Shown here: positions 53,299-62,487 of the stretch, piece after piece
Numbering within the stretch: position 1 is the first letter of the stretch
How the letters are laid out: each line of letters opens with the position of its first letter
Origin: Flavobacterium flavigenum
GTDB lineage: Bacteria > Bacteroidota > Bacteroidia > Flavobacteriales > Flavobacteriaceae
DNA length: 64,000 nt
Direction of reading: 5' to 3'
Assembly (NCBI RefSeq): GCF_027111255.2
Contig: NZ_CP114285.2
Location: 4,650,001 to 4,714,000 of the forward strand
The notes under the pieces: model-generated
The model's database searches: none
Told to the model about the DNA's origin: nothing
Seen by the model: only the letters and a program-made list of their open reading frames with translations
Position numbers and translations under genes: made by a program

Positions 53299-53982
53299 TT
53301 ATAAAAAGAATGCCAAAAGGATTCCGAGAACAATCATCGAAACTTTGGCAACATTGAATTTATGTCCTTCGCTGCTTTCGAAAATGATAGTTGATGAAAT
53401 GTGGAATAAAATTCCGATTACAATGGCTGTGATTTCGGTGTAATATTCGTTTAATAAAGGTAAAAACTCAGAAGCTACAGTTCCCAGCGGAGTCATGACA
53501 GCAAAGGTTAGCATGAAAGCAAAAATGGCCTTTTTATTTAAATCGGCATTGATGAAAAAGGTCGTTAAAATAACTGCAATTGGCAAATGATGAATCGCAA
53601 TTCCGATAGCTAAACCATGATGATGGCTTACAGGAAAACCTTCTAAAAAAGCATGAATACAAAGACTTATAAAAAGCAGCCAAGGAATCTGAGACATTTT
53701 TGCATGCCCGTGAACGTGTCCGTGTTCTGCGCCTTTTGAGAAAAACTCAAGAATGATCTGGAATAAAATTCCGACCATAATGAATAAACCAATATTATGA
53801 TTATGTGCTTCGTAAACTTCAGGTAAAAGATGCATCACGGTTAGCGATAGTAGAAATGATCCGCTAAAAGCAAGTAATAATTTAAGATTGGTTTTGTTTT
53901 TTGGTTTTATAAACAAAGCCACTGCATAACCTAAAAGTACAGAAAATAAGGGTAATAAATAGTTCATTTGCTGATTTACCAA
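53299..53982 (-). CDS. ZIP family metal transporter
   Basis: A 227-residue membrane protein with about seven or eight transmembrane segments. A His-rich loop (AEHGHVHGHAKM) lies near 100-110, HAFLEGFPV near 126-134 and the ion-path helix HHHGLAIGIAIHHLPIAVILTTFF near 135-158. ZIP proteins let zinc, iron or manganese into the cytoplasm. The gene follows the methyltransferase gene by one base and the pair shares one promoter region. Confidence 0.9.
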   Translation of the reverse strand: MVNQQMNYLLPLFSVLLGYAVALFIKPKNKTNLKLLLAFSGSFLLSLTVMHLLPEVYEAHNHNIGLFIMVGILFQIILEFFSKGAEHGHVHGHAKMSQIPWLLFISLCIHAFLEGFPVSHHHGLAIGIAIHHLPIAVILTTFFINADLNKKAIFAFMLTFAVMTPLGTVASEFLPLLNEYYTEITAIVIGILFHISSTIIFESSEGHKFNVAKVSMIVLGILLAFFL

Positions 53983-53983
53983 A

Positions 53984-54748
53984 TTATTTAAAAATCATGA
54001 TTAATCGTTCGCTTTCAGTTTTATGGAATTTTTTGAGTTTGTAATCGCCAAAAATATCTAAAAGATAAATACCGGCTTCCTCCATCAAATCCTGAAAATT
54101 CTGCAAGGTGAGTGCTTTTACTTTTTCTGTAAAATGGTATTTTTTGCCCTGATCTTCAAAATCAATTTCCTTAAAAATATGTCCGTCTTCTACATATCTT
54201 TTGATGTTGAAATCAATTCCGTCAACTGTTTTTACTTCTTCGGGAACCAAAGTTTCAATAACCTGATTTACGTTCATAAAATCAATTACGGCAAAACCAT
54301 ATTCGGATAAACTTTCTTTAATTGCTTTTAAAGTGGTTAGATTATCATCGTCATTTTCGAAATAACCAAAACTAGTGAACAGATTGAAAATGGCATCAAA
54401 TTTTTCCTCAAATGGTTCACGCATATCGTGAACTTTAAAATGCAGGGTTTCATTACTGTTTTTACTGGCTTCGGCAATGCTGTTTTCAGATAAATCAGCG
54501 CCTAAAACAGTAAAACCTAGTTGGTTTAAATAAATAGAATGACGTCCTTTTCCACAGGCTAAATCCAATACTTTTGCTTTTTCGGGCAAGTTTAGATAAT
54601 GGGTAAGGTTATCCATAAAAATCTGAGCTTCTCTATAATTTCTGTCTTTATACAAAATATGATAATACGGAGTATCAAACCATGATGTAAACCAATTTTC
54701 GGTGTTACGGTCCTGATTCGGTGTTGATGGGTTAGGTGCTTCAGACAT
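53984..54748 (-). CDS. Class I SAM-dependent methyltransferase
   Basis: A 254-residue Rossmann-fold methyltransferase: motif I VLDLACGKGRHSIYL near 59-73, acidic end of strand two LGADLSENSI, and motif IV-like FDAIFNLFTSFGYF. The WFTSWFDTPYYHILY N-terminus is a distinct feature of this group in Bacteroidota. The substrate is unknown. It is expressed from the divergent region shared with the THUMP methyltransferase, which holds a 25-bp palindrome, and is followed one base later by the ZIP gene. Confidence 0.88.
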   Translation of the reverse strand: MSEAPNPSTPNQDRNTENWFTSWFDTPYYHILYKDRNYREAQIFMDNLTHYLNLPEKAKVLDLACGKGRHSIYLNQLGFTVLGADLSENSIAEASKNSNETLHFKVHDMREPFEEKFDAIFNLFTSFGYFENDDDNLTTLKAIKESLSEYGFAVIDFMNVNQVIETLVPEEVKTVDGIDFNIKRYVEDGHIFKEIDFEDQGKKYHFTEKVKALTLQNFQDLMEEAGIYLLDIFGDYKLKKFHKTESERLIMIFK

Positions 54749-54775
54749 TTATTCTATTTCAATTAATTCAAAGTC

Positions 54776-54800
54776 CGGCAAATTTAGTGTATTTTTGCCG
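54776..54800. promoter_or_regulatory. Palindrome overlapping two divergent -7 boxes
   Basis: CGGCAAA (54776-54782) and TTTGCCG (54794-54800) form a 7-bp inverted repeat with 11-base centre. TATTTTTG on the plus strand and TAAATTTG on the minus strand, both matching TAnnTTTG, lie inside it. It could be an operator controlling both methyltransferase genes. Confidence 0.35.
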
Positions 54801-54879
54801 AAAAATAACTATTTCGTGACTATACCTGAATAATCAGAGATGTGTATGCGATCGGAGTTTTTTTTAAACAAAAATAAAG

Positions 54880-56043
54880 ATGGAAGAAAATTTTAGAATG
54901 ATTGCCAAATGTTTTTTTGGTTTTGAAGAAATATTAGAAAAAGAATTGCGTGATCTTGGTGCCCAGGAAATTGAAAAAGGGGTAAGAATGGTAAGTTTTA
55001 AGGGCGATAAAGGCTTTATGTACAAAGCCAATTTGTCACTTAGAACAGCGCTTAAAGTTTTAAAGCCAATTTATTCATTCAGAGCCAATAATGAGCAGGC
55101 ATTATACAAAGGAATTTCGGGTATAAACTGGTCGAAATTACTGAATGCCGATCAGACTTTTGTAATTGATGCTACGGTTCATTCTACTTATTTTAACCAT
55201 TCTGAGTTTGTTTCTCAAAAGTGTAAAGACGCAATTGTAGATCAGTTTAGAGAGAGAACTGGGCAGCGCCCGAGTATTGACAAAGCTTTTCCGGATTTAA
55301 GAATCAATGTTCATATTGATAAAGATCAGGTTTCAGTAGCTTTGGATACTTCAGGAAATTCACTTCATCAGCGTGGCTACAGAACAGCTACTAATATTGC
55401 GCCTATTAATGAAGTTTTGGCTGCAGGAATTCTTTTGTTGTCAGGATGGGATGGGCAAACTCATTTTTTAGATCCAATGTGCGGTTCTGGAACCTTTTTG
55501 GCTGAAGCCGCTATGATTGCCTGCAATATTCCGGCTAACATCAACAGAAAAGAATTTGCTTTTGAAAAATGGAAAGACTGGGACAATGATTTATTTGATA
55601 AAATTGTCGATAGTCTGATGAAAAAAACAAGAGAGTTTCATTACACAATTAAAGGTTTTGATAAAGCACCAAGTGCAGTGAACAAGGCCAAAGACAATAT
55701 TAGAAATGCAAATCTTGAAGATTATGTAACGATTTCTGAAGACAACTTTTTTGATACTGAAAAAGCAGTTGATGGAAAACTGCATATTGTATTCAATCCG
55801 CCTTATGATGAGCGTCTGGATATTCAAATGGAAAGATTTTATGCTAATATCGGCGATACTTTAAAGAAAAATTATCCGGGTACAAATGCCTGGTTTATTA
55901 CAGCAAATCTTGAAGCCTTGAAATTTGTTGGACTAAAACCTTCCAGGAAAATCAAGCTCTTTAATGGAAGTCTCGAAGCCCGTCTGGTTAAATACGAAAT
56001 GTACGAAGGAAGTAAAAGAACAAAGTTTCAGGTTAACGAATAG
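54880..56043 (+). CDS. THUMP-domain RNA methyltransferase (RlmL/N6-adenine-type)
   Basis: A 387-residue RNA methyltransferase: an N-terminal ferredoxin-like and THUMP region (about 5-160), the SAM-binding motif FLDPMCGSGTFLAEAAM near 190-206 and the catalytic FNPPYDER near 305-312. The NPPY motif indicates methylation of an exocyclic amine, probably N2-guanine of 23S rRNA like the N-terminal half of E. coli RlmL. The single-copy small size fits the Bacteroidota version. Its start is 131 bases from the divergent methyltransferase gene. Confidence 0.93.
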   Translation: MEENFRMIAKCFFGFEEILEKELRDLGAQEIEKGVRMVSFKGDKGFMYKANLSLRTALKVLKPIYSFRANNEQALYKGISGINWSKLLNADQTFVIDATVHSTYFNHSEFVSQKCKDAIVDQFRERTGQRPSIDKAFPDLRINVHIDKDQVSVALDTSGNSLHQRGYRTATNIAPINEVLAAGILLLSGWDGQTHFLDPMCGSGTFLAEAAMIACNIPANINRKEFAFEKWKDWDNDLFDKIVDSLMKKTREFHYTIKGFDKAPSAVNKAKDNIRNANLEDYVTISEDNFFDTEKAVDGKLHIVFNPPYDERLDIQMERFYANIGDTLKKNYPGTNAWFITANLEALKFVGLKPSRKIKLFNGSLEARLVKYEMYEGSKRTKFQVNE

Positions 56044-56056
56044 TAACAAAGAGACA

Positions 56057-56118
56057 AAGGTTCAACGATGTACAGGTAAAAAACTTTGTAACTTTGAGAC
56101 TTTGTAACTCTGAACCTT
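56057..56118. repeat. Repeat-rich spacer with inverted ends
   Basis: AAGGTTCA at 56057-56064 is matched by TGAACCTT at 56111-56118, and CTTTGTAACT occurs twice (56084-56093 and 56100-56109). This looks like a degenerate Flavobacterium intergenic repeat; a related layout lies at 62488-62572. Confidence 0.5.
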
Positions 56119-56130
56119 AAAAAGAAAAAA

Positions 56131-56367
56131 ATGACAAAATTACAAGTAAGAGCTTTTTTGTATCAATTAGGATGCTTCGCAATTTTATTTATTCTTGGAA
56201 GATTTATAATTTCAGAATACACAGCATTAACCGGAATATGGATTCCGATGACTGCTTTTATTGTTGCTACTTTGATAGCTCCTCAGTTTAAAGCATTAAA
56301 GACAAAAGATGGTGAAAAGCTTTTCATGAAATGGATTTTCATAAAAGGAATTAGAGAAATTGGATAG
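56131..56367 (+). CDS. Small conserved membrane protein
   Basis: A 78-residue protein with two transmembrane segments (about 8-29 and 36-52) and a basic C-terminal tail (LKTKDGEKLFMKWIFIKGIREIG). The pattern is seen in conserved Flavobacteriaceae hypothetical proteins. It lies downstream of the THUMP gene in the same direction and is closed by an 18-bp perfect hairpin. No function can be proposed. Confidence 0.7.
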   Translation: MTKLQVRAFLYQLGCFAILFILGRFIISEYTALTGIWIPMTAFIVATLIAPQFKALKTKDGEKLFMKWIFIKGIREIG

Positions 56368-56392
56368 ATAATTATCGAATTCTAAATAAATT

Positions 56393-56440
56393 AAGCCATT
56401 GATTCTGAATATTATTTGATTCAGAATCAATGGCTTTTTT
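56393..56440. terminator. Strong perfect hairpin terminator
   Basis: An 18-bp perfect stem (AAGCCATTGATTCTGAAT at 56393-56410 against 56419-56436) with an 8-base loop and T run. It separates converging genes. Confidence 0.9.
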
Positions 56441-56458
56441 AAAAAATGGCATAAAAAA

Positions 56459-57277
56459 TTATTTCTTAGGCACTTTTTTTTCTGCTCCCGGAATTGTTAC
56501 TTGCTTTTTATAAAGAGGAATAAAATAGGAAACGGTATAATTAAATCCAACTCCGAAACTTCCATCATAAGTTCTGTTAAATCCAGGAATATAAAGGTTT
56601 TCAAAATCCTCAGGTTCTTTGTTGGCTAAGAGCAATTTTAACTGGACCCCGAATCCCACAAAAACGTTATTAAAAACCTTAGCTTTCATTCCAACAGCAA
56701 CTTCGGCCCATGCAGCTGTTAAACCAGTATATTTTTTAGCATCAGTAATCACTGGTGTTTCTCCCCAATATTTATCAGGACTATAAATTTTGTAGCTGTT
56801 GAGCTCCTGGCTAAATGTACTAAAACCACCTCGTAAACCTACTGATATAAGATTTTCCATATCCAGCCAGTTATTATACAAGTTGTAGTCAAAACCTCCT
56901 TTTATGTAAGTTCCTGTTGCTGTTGAATTTAATCGGTCATCATCAGTGGTTTTATCTTCTATACCGAGTTCGGCGGCTATGTAATATTTTTTAGTAAGGC
57001 GAAAATCACCCACAAACTCGACTCCTTTATAGTCTTTGTCGTAAAAACCTCTGGTAAGTTTATACAAATCAACACCAACACGTAAACCGTAGCGGTCTTT
57101 TTTTACAGGAACACTGTCTGTTGTGGTTTTAGCAGCAACCTGAACTTTATTAGGCTTTGGTTTTGTCCCGCTTATTTCTTTTTTAATCGTATCATTAGCT
57201 ATTTCCTGAGCCTGACCAGGAAATACTACTGTAAAGAATAAGCAAATACTAAAAAAATATTTTGACATGTGTTTCAT
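56459..57277 (-). CDS. DUF6048-like outer-membrane/periplasmic protein
   Basis: A 272-residue protein with a signal peptide (cleaved about residue 24, ending GQAQ; a second ATG three codons on is an equal start). A Lys/Pro/Thr-rich linker follows, then a predicted small beta-barrel with Gly-Tyr-rich strands (YGLRVGVDLYKLTRGF, GGFDYNLYNNWL, GVGFNYTVSYFIPLYK). It fits a Bacteroidota family (DUF6048 by memory). Its start overlaps the end of the DUF6452-like gene by 29 bases; the two were found together in my reading and probably act together. Confidence 0.78.
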   Translation of the reverse strand: MKHMSKYFFSICLFFTVVFPGQAQEIANDTIKKEISGTKPKPNKVQVAAKTTTDSVPVKKDRYGLRVGVDLYKLTRGFYDKDYKGVEFVGDFRLTKKYYIAAELGIEDKTTDDDRLNSTATGTYIKGGFDYNLYNNWLDMENLISVGLRGGFSTFSQELNSYKIYSPDKYWGETPVITDAKKYTGLTAAWAEVAVGMKAKVFNNVFVGFGVQLKLLLANKEPEDFENLYIPGFNRTYDGSFGVGFNYTVSYFIPLYKKQVTIPGAEKKVPKK

Positions 57278-57782
57278 TTTCTAATTCGACATTAGGATTA
57301 AATAAACTAATGTTACTTATCCAGTAGTTACTTGCATCTTCATTTCCTGCACGCTGAATTGAAGTTAAAGTGTATATGGTTTTAAAACCGCAGGCTCTTG
57401 AGACATATACATTTTTTCGTGAATAGTTAAATGTCAGCATGTCTGTATTGCTTAAGCCAGGATTTGCGGTGCTGAAATTAGATATAAAACTATAAGTGAC
57501 AGCATCTTTTGTAGGGTCTAATGGAATTAAAACCTGATTCGCACTAGTGGTGTATTTTATATCATCAGTTGTAGCGGTTTCGTTAAAAACAATTCCATTT
57601 TCTACATTTTCTCCCTGTACTTTCAGGCGGGTTACATTTTTTACAACTGCTGGTCGGTCGGCATAGAAAAAAGAAATCAACATTCTTGGTGTTGTGGGGG
57701 TATTTGCATCGCAAATATCATCTTTTTCACAACTGGATAATCCAAATGTTAAGACCAATAAAAAATACAGTATTTTTTTCAT
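57249..57782 (-). CDS. DUF6452-like lipoprotein
   Basis: A 177-residue lipoprotein (lipobox GLSSC, Cys18), beginning with CEKDDICDANTPTTPRMLI. The mature part is beta-rich and ends with a conserved aromatic stretch (YVSRACGFKTIYTLTS). The family (DUF6452 by memory) has no assigned function. It overlaps the DUF6048-like gene and follows rlmD after 11 bases, so all three may be one operon; the DUF pair could form an outer-membrane complex. Confidence 0.75.
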   Translation of the reverse strand: MKKILYFLLVLTFGLSSCEKDDICDANTPTTPRMLISFFYADRPAVVKNVTRLKVQGENVENGIVFNETATTDDIKYTTSANQVLIPLDPTKDAVTYSFISNFSTANPGLSNTDMLTFNYSRKNVYVSRACGFKTIYTLTSIQRAGNEDASNYWISNISLFNPNVELENETHVKIFF

Positions 57783-57793
57783 TTATAATTGTG

Positions 57794-59206
57794 TTATCGA
57801 AGTTCTAAAAGTACAACATTTTCGACATGATGTGTCTGCGGAAACATGTCTACCGGACGAACGCGTGTTACTTTGTATTTTTCATCCATTAAAGCCAGAT
57901 CCCTTGCCTGAGTGGCTGAGTTACAGCTTACATAAACTACTTTCTTAGGAGCAATCTTTAAAATTTGTTCAATCACATCCTTGTGCATTCCGTCTCTAGG
58001 CGGATCGGTAATGATAACATCCGGCTTGCCATGCTGGGTGATAAAGACTTCATTAAATACAACTTTCATGTCTCCAACAAAAAACTCACAATTCGTAATA
58101 TTATTGCGCTCAGCATTTGCCTTAGCATCTAAAATTGCTTCAGGAACACTTTCTACACCAATTACTTTTTTTGCTTTTCTGGATACAAATTGTGCAATAG
58201 TCCCAGTTCCGGTATACAAATCATAAACAGTTTCGTTACCTGAAAGTCCTGCAAAATCCCTGGTTATTTTGTACAGTTCGTACGCCTGATCTGAATTGGT
58301 CTGGTAAAATGATTTAGCATTAATACTAAACTTTAATCCTTCCATTTCTTCCAGAATATAATCTCTTCCTTTGTGAAGCTTTATGTCCTGATCGTAAATA
58401 GTATCATTTTGTTTTGAATTGACTACGTATTGCAAAGAAGTAATTTGTGGAAATTTTTCGTATAGGTGATCCAGAATTAATTCACGACCGGCTTCGTCAT
58501 TTTCGAAAAACTGTATTAAAACCATGATTTCACCTGTCGAAGCAGTACGAATCATAAAAGTTCTTAATAAACCTGAATGTTCTCTTGGATTAAAGAATGT
58601 TAAATCATTTTCGTTTGCAAATGCCCTGATTTCGTTGCGGATTGCATTGGAAGGATCTTCCTGTAAATGACATTTTGTAATATCCAGAATTTTATCCCAC
58701 ATTTTCGGAATATGAAAACCTAAAGCATTTCTATTTCCTAAATCTTCAGTACTTCCTATCTCTTTTTCGGTTAGCCAGCGGCTGTTCGAAAAAGAAAATT
58801 CCATTTTGTTTCTGTAAAAAAACTGTTTCTCAGAACCTAAAATATCTTCAAATTCAGGTAAGTCAATTTTTCCTATCCTTTGGAGATGGTTTTTTACTTC
58901 ATTTTGTTTATAATACAGCTGTTGGCTGTATTTCATATTTTGCCACTTACATCCACCGCAAACACCAAAATGTTCGCAAACCGGATCTACACGGTGTTCT
59001 GATAGTTCATGAAATTTAACAGCTTTTCCCTCGTAATAAGCTTTTCGTTTTTTAAAAGTCTGCACATCAACCACATCCTCCGGAACTACATTCGGTATGA
59101 AGATTACTTTTCCGTCTGGTGCTTTTGCAACTGATACGCCTTTTGCGCCTGCATCAAGAACTTGTATTTGATGAAAGACGACTTTATCTGTATTTTTTCT
59201 TCCCAT
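57794..59206 (-). CDS. rlmD: 23S rRNA (uracil-C5)-methyltransferase, RlmD-like
   Basis: A 470-residue iron-sulfur methyltransferase: TRAM-like N-terminal OB domain (about 1-65), the [4Fe-4S] cluster motif CEHFGVCGGCKW near 78-89, the SAM site VYDLYTGTGTIAQF near 320-333, DPPRDG near 400-405 and the catalytic Cys in VYVSCNSAT near 425. It converts uridine to 5-methyluridine in 23S rRNA (position 1939 in E. coli numbering); a related TrmA-like tRNA role cannot be excluded. A TATTTTTG -7-like box lies right before the start. Confidence 0.92.
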   Translation of the reverse strand: MGRKNTDKVVFHQIQVLDAGAKGVSVAKAPDGKVIFIPNVVPEDVVDVQTFKKRKAYYEGKAVKFHELSEHRVDPVCEHFGVCGGCKWQNMKYSQQLYYKQNEVKNHLQRIGKIDLPEFEDILGSEKQFFYRNKMEFSFSNSRWLTEKEIGSTEDLGNRNALGFHIPKMWDKILDITKCHLQEDPSNAIRNEIRAFANENDLTFFNPREHSGLLRTFMIRTASTGEIMVLIQFFENDEAGRELILDHLYEKFPQITSLQYVVNSKQNDTIYDQDIKLHKGRDYILEEMEGLKFSINAKSFYQTNSDQAYELYKITRDFAGLSGNETVYDLYTGTGTIAQFVSRKAKKVIGVESVPEAILDAKANAERNNITNCEFFVGDMKVVFNEVFITQHGKPDVIITDPPRDGMHKDVIEQILKIAPKKVVYVSCNSATQARDLALMDEKYKVTRVRPVDMFPQTHHVENVVLLELR

Positions 59207-59364
59207 AGCGCAAAAATAAGGGTTTGTAAACTTTTATAAATTTAATTTTTAAAATATTTTATCAAATTCTATAATTTGCATCTCTAAATCAGCTTTTAAA
59301 GCTAACTTTGTTGCATCAAATGCTTCGATAGCCCCAATTTAAATCTAAGTAATTGTTATTTCGT

Positions 59365-60417
59365 ATGAAGTTGTACCATAGTCTTTCTAAAATTGGCTTT
59401 TTAAAAAAAAGTTATGCATTCAAATTCCTGTTTGTTGCTTTTATAGGTATTCACATTCCTCTAATTGGTATTTTGTTTTTTGTATTATATTTTGATGCTT
59501 CTGTTTCGCCTGCATCAGTTTTGATTTTTTCATTAATTATGACCTTGCTTGCAACGGTAATAACGTTATTGATTTTAAATCAGCTTATTAAACCAATTGC
59601 TGTAGCCTCGAAAGCATTAGATGACTACAGGAATGAACGAAAAATATCTGTTTTGCCAACTGCATATAATGATGAGGCAGGTTTGTTAATGAGTAATATT
59701 CAGGAATCTATTTTTGAAGCTGAGACTTTTATTAATGAAAAGCAGGATTTAATCTATATGCTTTCTCACGATTTAAAAAACTTTGCCGGAAATCCACAAG
59801 GTCTGGCAAAACTTATTATAGATGAAAAGCCATCCGATTCGATTAAGGATTTAGCTAATTTAATATGTGAATCAACAAATTTGCAATTTCGATACATTGA
59901 AAATTTTATTAAATTATTGAAAGAGCAGGATCAGGTTGTAAAAACCAATCACGAAACAAGAATAATTTTCTTTTCAAACATATTGCCTTTTATTAATGAA
60001 CAGATTGAGCAGCGCCTTATTGATAAAAATATTACACTTAATGTAAGTATAGAAACAGAAGAGGCACGTCTTAAAATCGATGAGGGATTGTTGATTCAGG
60101 TGCTGGTAAATCTTATTACGAATGCAGTTAAGTTTTCTTATTTTGAGAGCACAATAAACCTTAGAATATTTACTGAAAGTAATGATTTGATTATAAAAGT
60201 CTCGGATAATGGAATTGGTTTTAATGAGCACCAGATTGGAGAACTGTTTAAGAAATTTACCAAAATGAGCCGACTAGGAACAGCTAATGAATCTTCAACC
60301 GGAATTGGTTTGTATCTGTGTAAAAAAATTATCGAAAGAAGTAATGGTAAATTAACTGCTTCAAGTGAAGGAAAGAATAAAGGTGCCGAGTTTAAAATTA
60401 TATTTGAAAACGCCTAA
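59365..60417 (+). CDS. Membrane sensor histidine kinase
   Basis: A 350-residue kinase from the preferred ATG (an upstream TTG adds four residues). Two transmembrane segments (about 23-45 and 53-75) enclose a tiny periplasmic loop, so sensing is probably intramembrane or cytoplasmic. A short HAMP-like linker follows, then the phospho-acceptor His135 in SHDLKN, the N box LVNLITNAVKFS, G1 KVSDNGIGF, a Lys-rich F-type FKKFTKM and G2 STGIGLYLCK. No response regulator is adjacent; the nearest REC protein in the window is 50 kb away. It is an orphan kinase. Confidence 0.92.
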   Translation: MKLYHSLSKIGFLKKSYAFKFLFVAFIGIHIPLIGILFFVLYFDASVSPASVLIFSLIMTLLATVITLLILNQLIKPIAVASKALDDYRNERKISVLPTAYNDEAGLLMSNIQESIFEAETFINEKQDLIYMLSHDLKNFAGNPQGLAKLIIDEKPSDSIKDLANLICESTNLQFRYIENFIKLLKEQDQVVKTNHETRIIFFSNILPFINEQIEQRLIDKNITLNVSIETEEARLKIDEGLLIQVLVNLITNAVKFSYFESTINLRIFTESNDLIIKVSDNGIGFNEHQIGELFKKFTKMSRLGTANESSTGIGLYLCKKIIERSNGKLTASSEGKNKGAEFKIIFENA

Positions 60418-60418
60418 A

Positions 60419-60859
60419 TTATTTTCTTTTAATTAATTCATAATTGATAATTGTGAAACAATAGAAACACAAGTCAGCTGAAATTTTCCCAAAAATAATT
60501 CCGAAGAAATAGTTTCCGAAAAGTATTGGCATCCAGTACATACAAAAAGGACGAATTATCAAAAAATCCAAAAACGCAGGGTATCCAAATTCCAAAATAA
60601 GATTTTTCAAAAGCCTGAAAATTTCATGAGAAGAAGTCTTTTGGTTTAAAAGGCTGTTTTGTTTGTGTAGTTTTTTATAAGAAGAAAATAAAATTACACT
60701 ATAAAAAGCCAGATATTCGGCAAATGTAATCAAATAAGCCGTTGTTAATCCGCTATAGATTTTGCTGAAAAGCGAAGTAGTTAGGGCGGCACTTGTACTG
60801 GCTAATTCAGCATACTTATACCGGTCAAACCATTCTTTAAAATTTGATTTCGTAATCAT
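60419..60859 (-). CDS. Membrane protein of unknown function
   Basis: A 146-residue protein with several hydrophobic segments (about 32-58, 88-100 and 110-135) and a Lys-rich loop. It converges with the histidine kinase gene, leaving one base between the two stop regions. I recognise no family, and its function is unknown. Confidence 0.65.
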   Translation of the reverse strand: MITKSNFKEWFDRYKYAELASTSAALTTSLFSKIYSGLTTAYLITFAEYLAFYSVILFSSYKKLHKQNSLLNQKTSSHEIFRLLKNLILEFGYPAFLDFLIIRPFCMYWMPILFGNYFFGIIFGKISADLCFYCFTIINYELIKRK

Positions 60860-60928
60860 TTTAATTTTCGGATGTAAAAATCGAAGGTAGGAAAACTAAA
60901 TTTGAACTTTTACTTTAATCTTGAAATA

Positions 60929-61345
60929 TTAAAATGTGTTTTTTGCTGCTGAAGGAGTTTGATAACTTAATTTAGGTTTTCCATCCAGACATTCTACTCC
61001 GGTAGGTCTTATCGTAATGCCGCAATCAGATATAATTCCCCATTTTTTATTATAATTGCTTTGAGCTTCAGTGTATTCTTTTATTTTTGCTAAAAACGCA
61101 TCAATATCAATTTTTTTAGAATATAAAATATAGCCAGCATCGCCGCCGCAAGCTTTAGAGCCAATTGGGGCAAAATCCCATTCTTGAGAATTTGTACAAG
61201 GCTGAGAGTTGGATAAAGAGAGAGAAACAATCTCATTATACATTGCTTCTAATTTTTGGGTATCTTCTTTTTGGATTTCTTCTTCACTACTGCAGGAAGC
61301 AGTTACAAAGCAAACAATAAATATAATAAAGCTTAATTTTTTCAT
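60929..61345 (-). CDS. Small Cys-containing lipoprotein
   Basis: A 138-residue lipoprotein (lipobox VTASC, Cys18). The mature part has four Cys in a spaced pattern (QPCTNSQEW, KACGGDAG, SDCGITI and VECLDGK), suggesting two disulfide bonds in the periplasm or at the surface. The CGGDAGYILYSKKIDIDAFL block resembles a protein family I have seen in Bacteroidota without function. It has its own gene space with 70-base gaps. Confidence 0.75.
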   Translation of the reverse strand: MKKLSFIIFIVCFVTASCSSEEEIQKEDTQKLEAMYNEIVSLSLSNSQPCTNSQEWDFAPIGSKACGGDAGYILYSKKIDIDAFLAKIKEYTEAQSNYNKKWGIISDCGITIRPTGVECLDGKPKLSYQTPSAAKNTF

Positions 61346-61414
61346 GGTTAAGGGTTTTAGATTAGTTTATTGATAAGATGCTCCGATTATAAAAGGGTTG
61401 CGCATTCAAAAAAA

Positions 61415-61452
61415 AAGTTTCTAAGATTCTGCTTTCAAAATCTTAGAAACTT
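61415..61452 (-). terminator. Terminator for the aldo/keto reductase gene
   Basis: AAGTTTCTAAGATT (61415-61428) pairs perfectly with AATCTTAGAAACTT (61439-61452). The adjacent A run reads as a U tract on the minus strand. Confidence 0.82.
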
Positions 61453-61488
61453 GTGTATTATGATGTCGTCAACGTTTTTTTAAAAGAA

Positions 61489-62475
61489 TTACCACAACTG
61501 ATGTACAGAAGGTTTTATATATTCTTCATAAATTTTATTCATTGCCTCAATTTTTTCCGGAGATAATTTGGGTAAATCATAAACTGATAAATTAGAAAGT
61601 ACATGACTTTCTTTAGAAGCTCCCGGAATAATACAGCTTATGTCTTCAAAACTCAAAATCCACTGCAAAGCATAAGGAGCCAGATTTGTAGCTTCAGGAA
61701 ATAATGCTTTTAATTCTTCAACAGCTTTTAGCCCTAATTCATAATCAATGCCGGAAAAAGTTTCTCCTTTGTCAAAAGCATCACCGTTTCTGTTAAAATT
61801 TCTGTGGTCTTGCGGTTCGAAAGTCGTTTTGGTATCAAATTTACCGGTTAAAAGTCCACTTGCCAAAGGAACCCTTGCAATGATCCCGATGTCTTTTTTT
61901 CTTGCTTCAGAAAAGAATAGCTGTGATGGCCGCTGACGAAATAAATTAAAAATAATCTGAACCGTAGTAACATTCGAATATTCGATTGCTTTCAAGGCTT
62001 CTTCTACTTTTTCAACGCTAACGCCAAGATTTAAAATTTTTCCCTGCTCTTTAAGACGATCAAACAGTTCAAATATTTCGGGACGATAAAAAACCTCAGT
62101 AGGAGGGCAGTGTAACTGAATTAAATCTATTGTTTCTAATCCTAGTCTTTGTAAGCTGTCTTCAACGTATTTTTGAAGCACTTTTGGCTGATATCCCTCG
62201 CTTACATGCGGATTAATATGACGCCCGCATTTTGTAGCCACATAAATACGCTCAGATCTCGAACGTATAACCCTTCCAACAGCAGTTTCACTTAAACCAT
62301 TTTCATAAACATCTGCTGTATCAATAAAGTTAACGCCATTATCAATTGCTGTATTTAAAAGTTCGTCTGCAGTTTTGTTGTCAAAAGCTGATCCCCATTT
62401 TCCTCCAACCTGCCAGGTGCCAAGTGAGATTTCGGATATATTAAAATTGGTTTTACCTAATTTGCGATAGTTCAT
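61489..62475 (-). CDS. Aldo/keto reductase
   Basis: A 328-residue NADPH-dependent oxidoreductase of the YajO/GSP69-type AKR group. The catalytic tetrad is Asp in FIDTADVYENG, the Tyr of the same block, Lys in YVATKCG and His in LIQLHCPP; the cofactor loop near 270 has IPGASKESHV. It reduces carbonyl compounds in the cytoplasm; the substrate is unknown. It sits between cysM and a terminator, but the 110-base gap with a repeat argues against shared transcription with cysM. Confidence 0.92.
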   Translation of the reverse strand: MNYRKLGKTNFNISEISLGTWQVGGKWGSAFDNKTADELLNTAIDNGVNFIDTADVYENGLSETAVGRVIRSRSERIYVATKCGRHINPHVSEGYQPKVLQKYVEDSLQRLGLETIDLIQLHCPPTEVFYRPEIFELFDRLKEQGKILNLGVSVEKVEEALKAIEYSNVTTVQIIFNLFRQRPSQLFFSEARKKDIGIIARVPLASGLLTGKFDTKTTFEPQDHRNFNRNGDAFDKGETFSGIDYELGLKAVEELKALFPEATNLAPYALQWILSFEDISCIIPGASKESHVLSNLSVYDLPKLSPEKIEAMNKIYEEYIKPSVHQLW

Positions 62476-62487
62476 TTTGTGTATTTT

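Noticed and set aside
59365..60417. Pairing the orphan histidine kinase with the REC-only protein at 8596-8958 as one two-component system
   Set aside because: They are about 50 kb apart; no sequence evidence links them.
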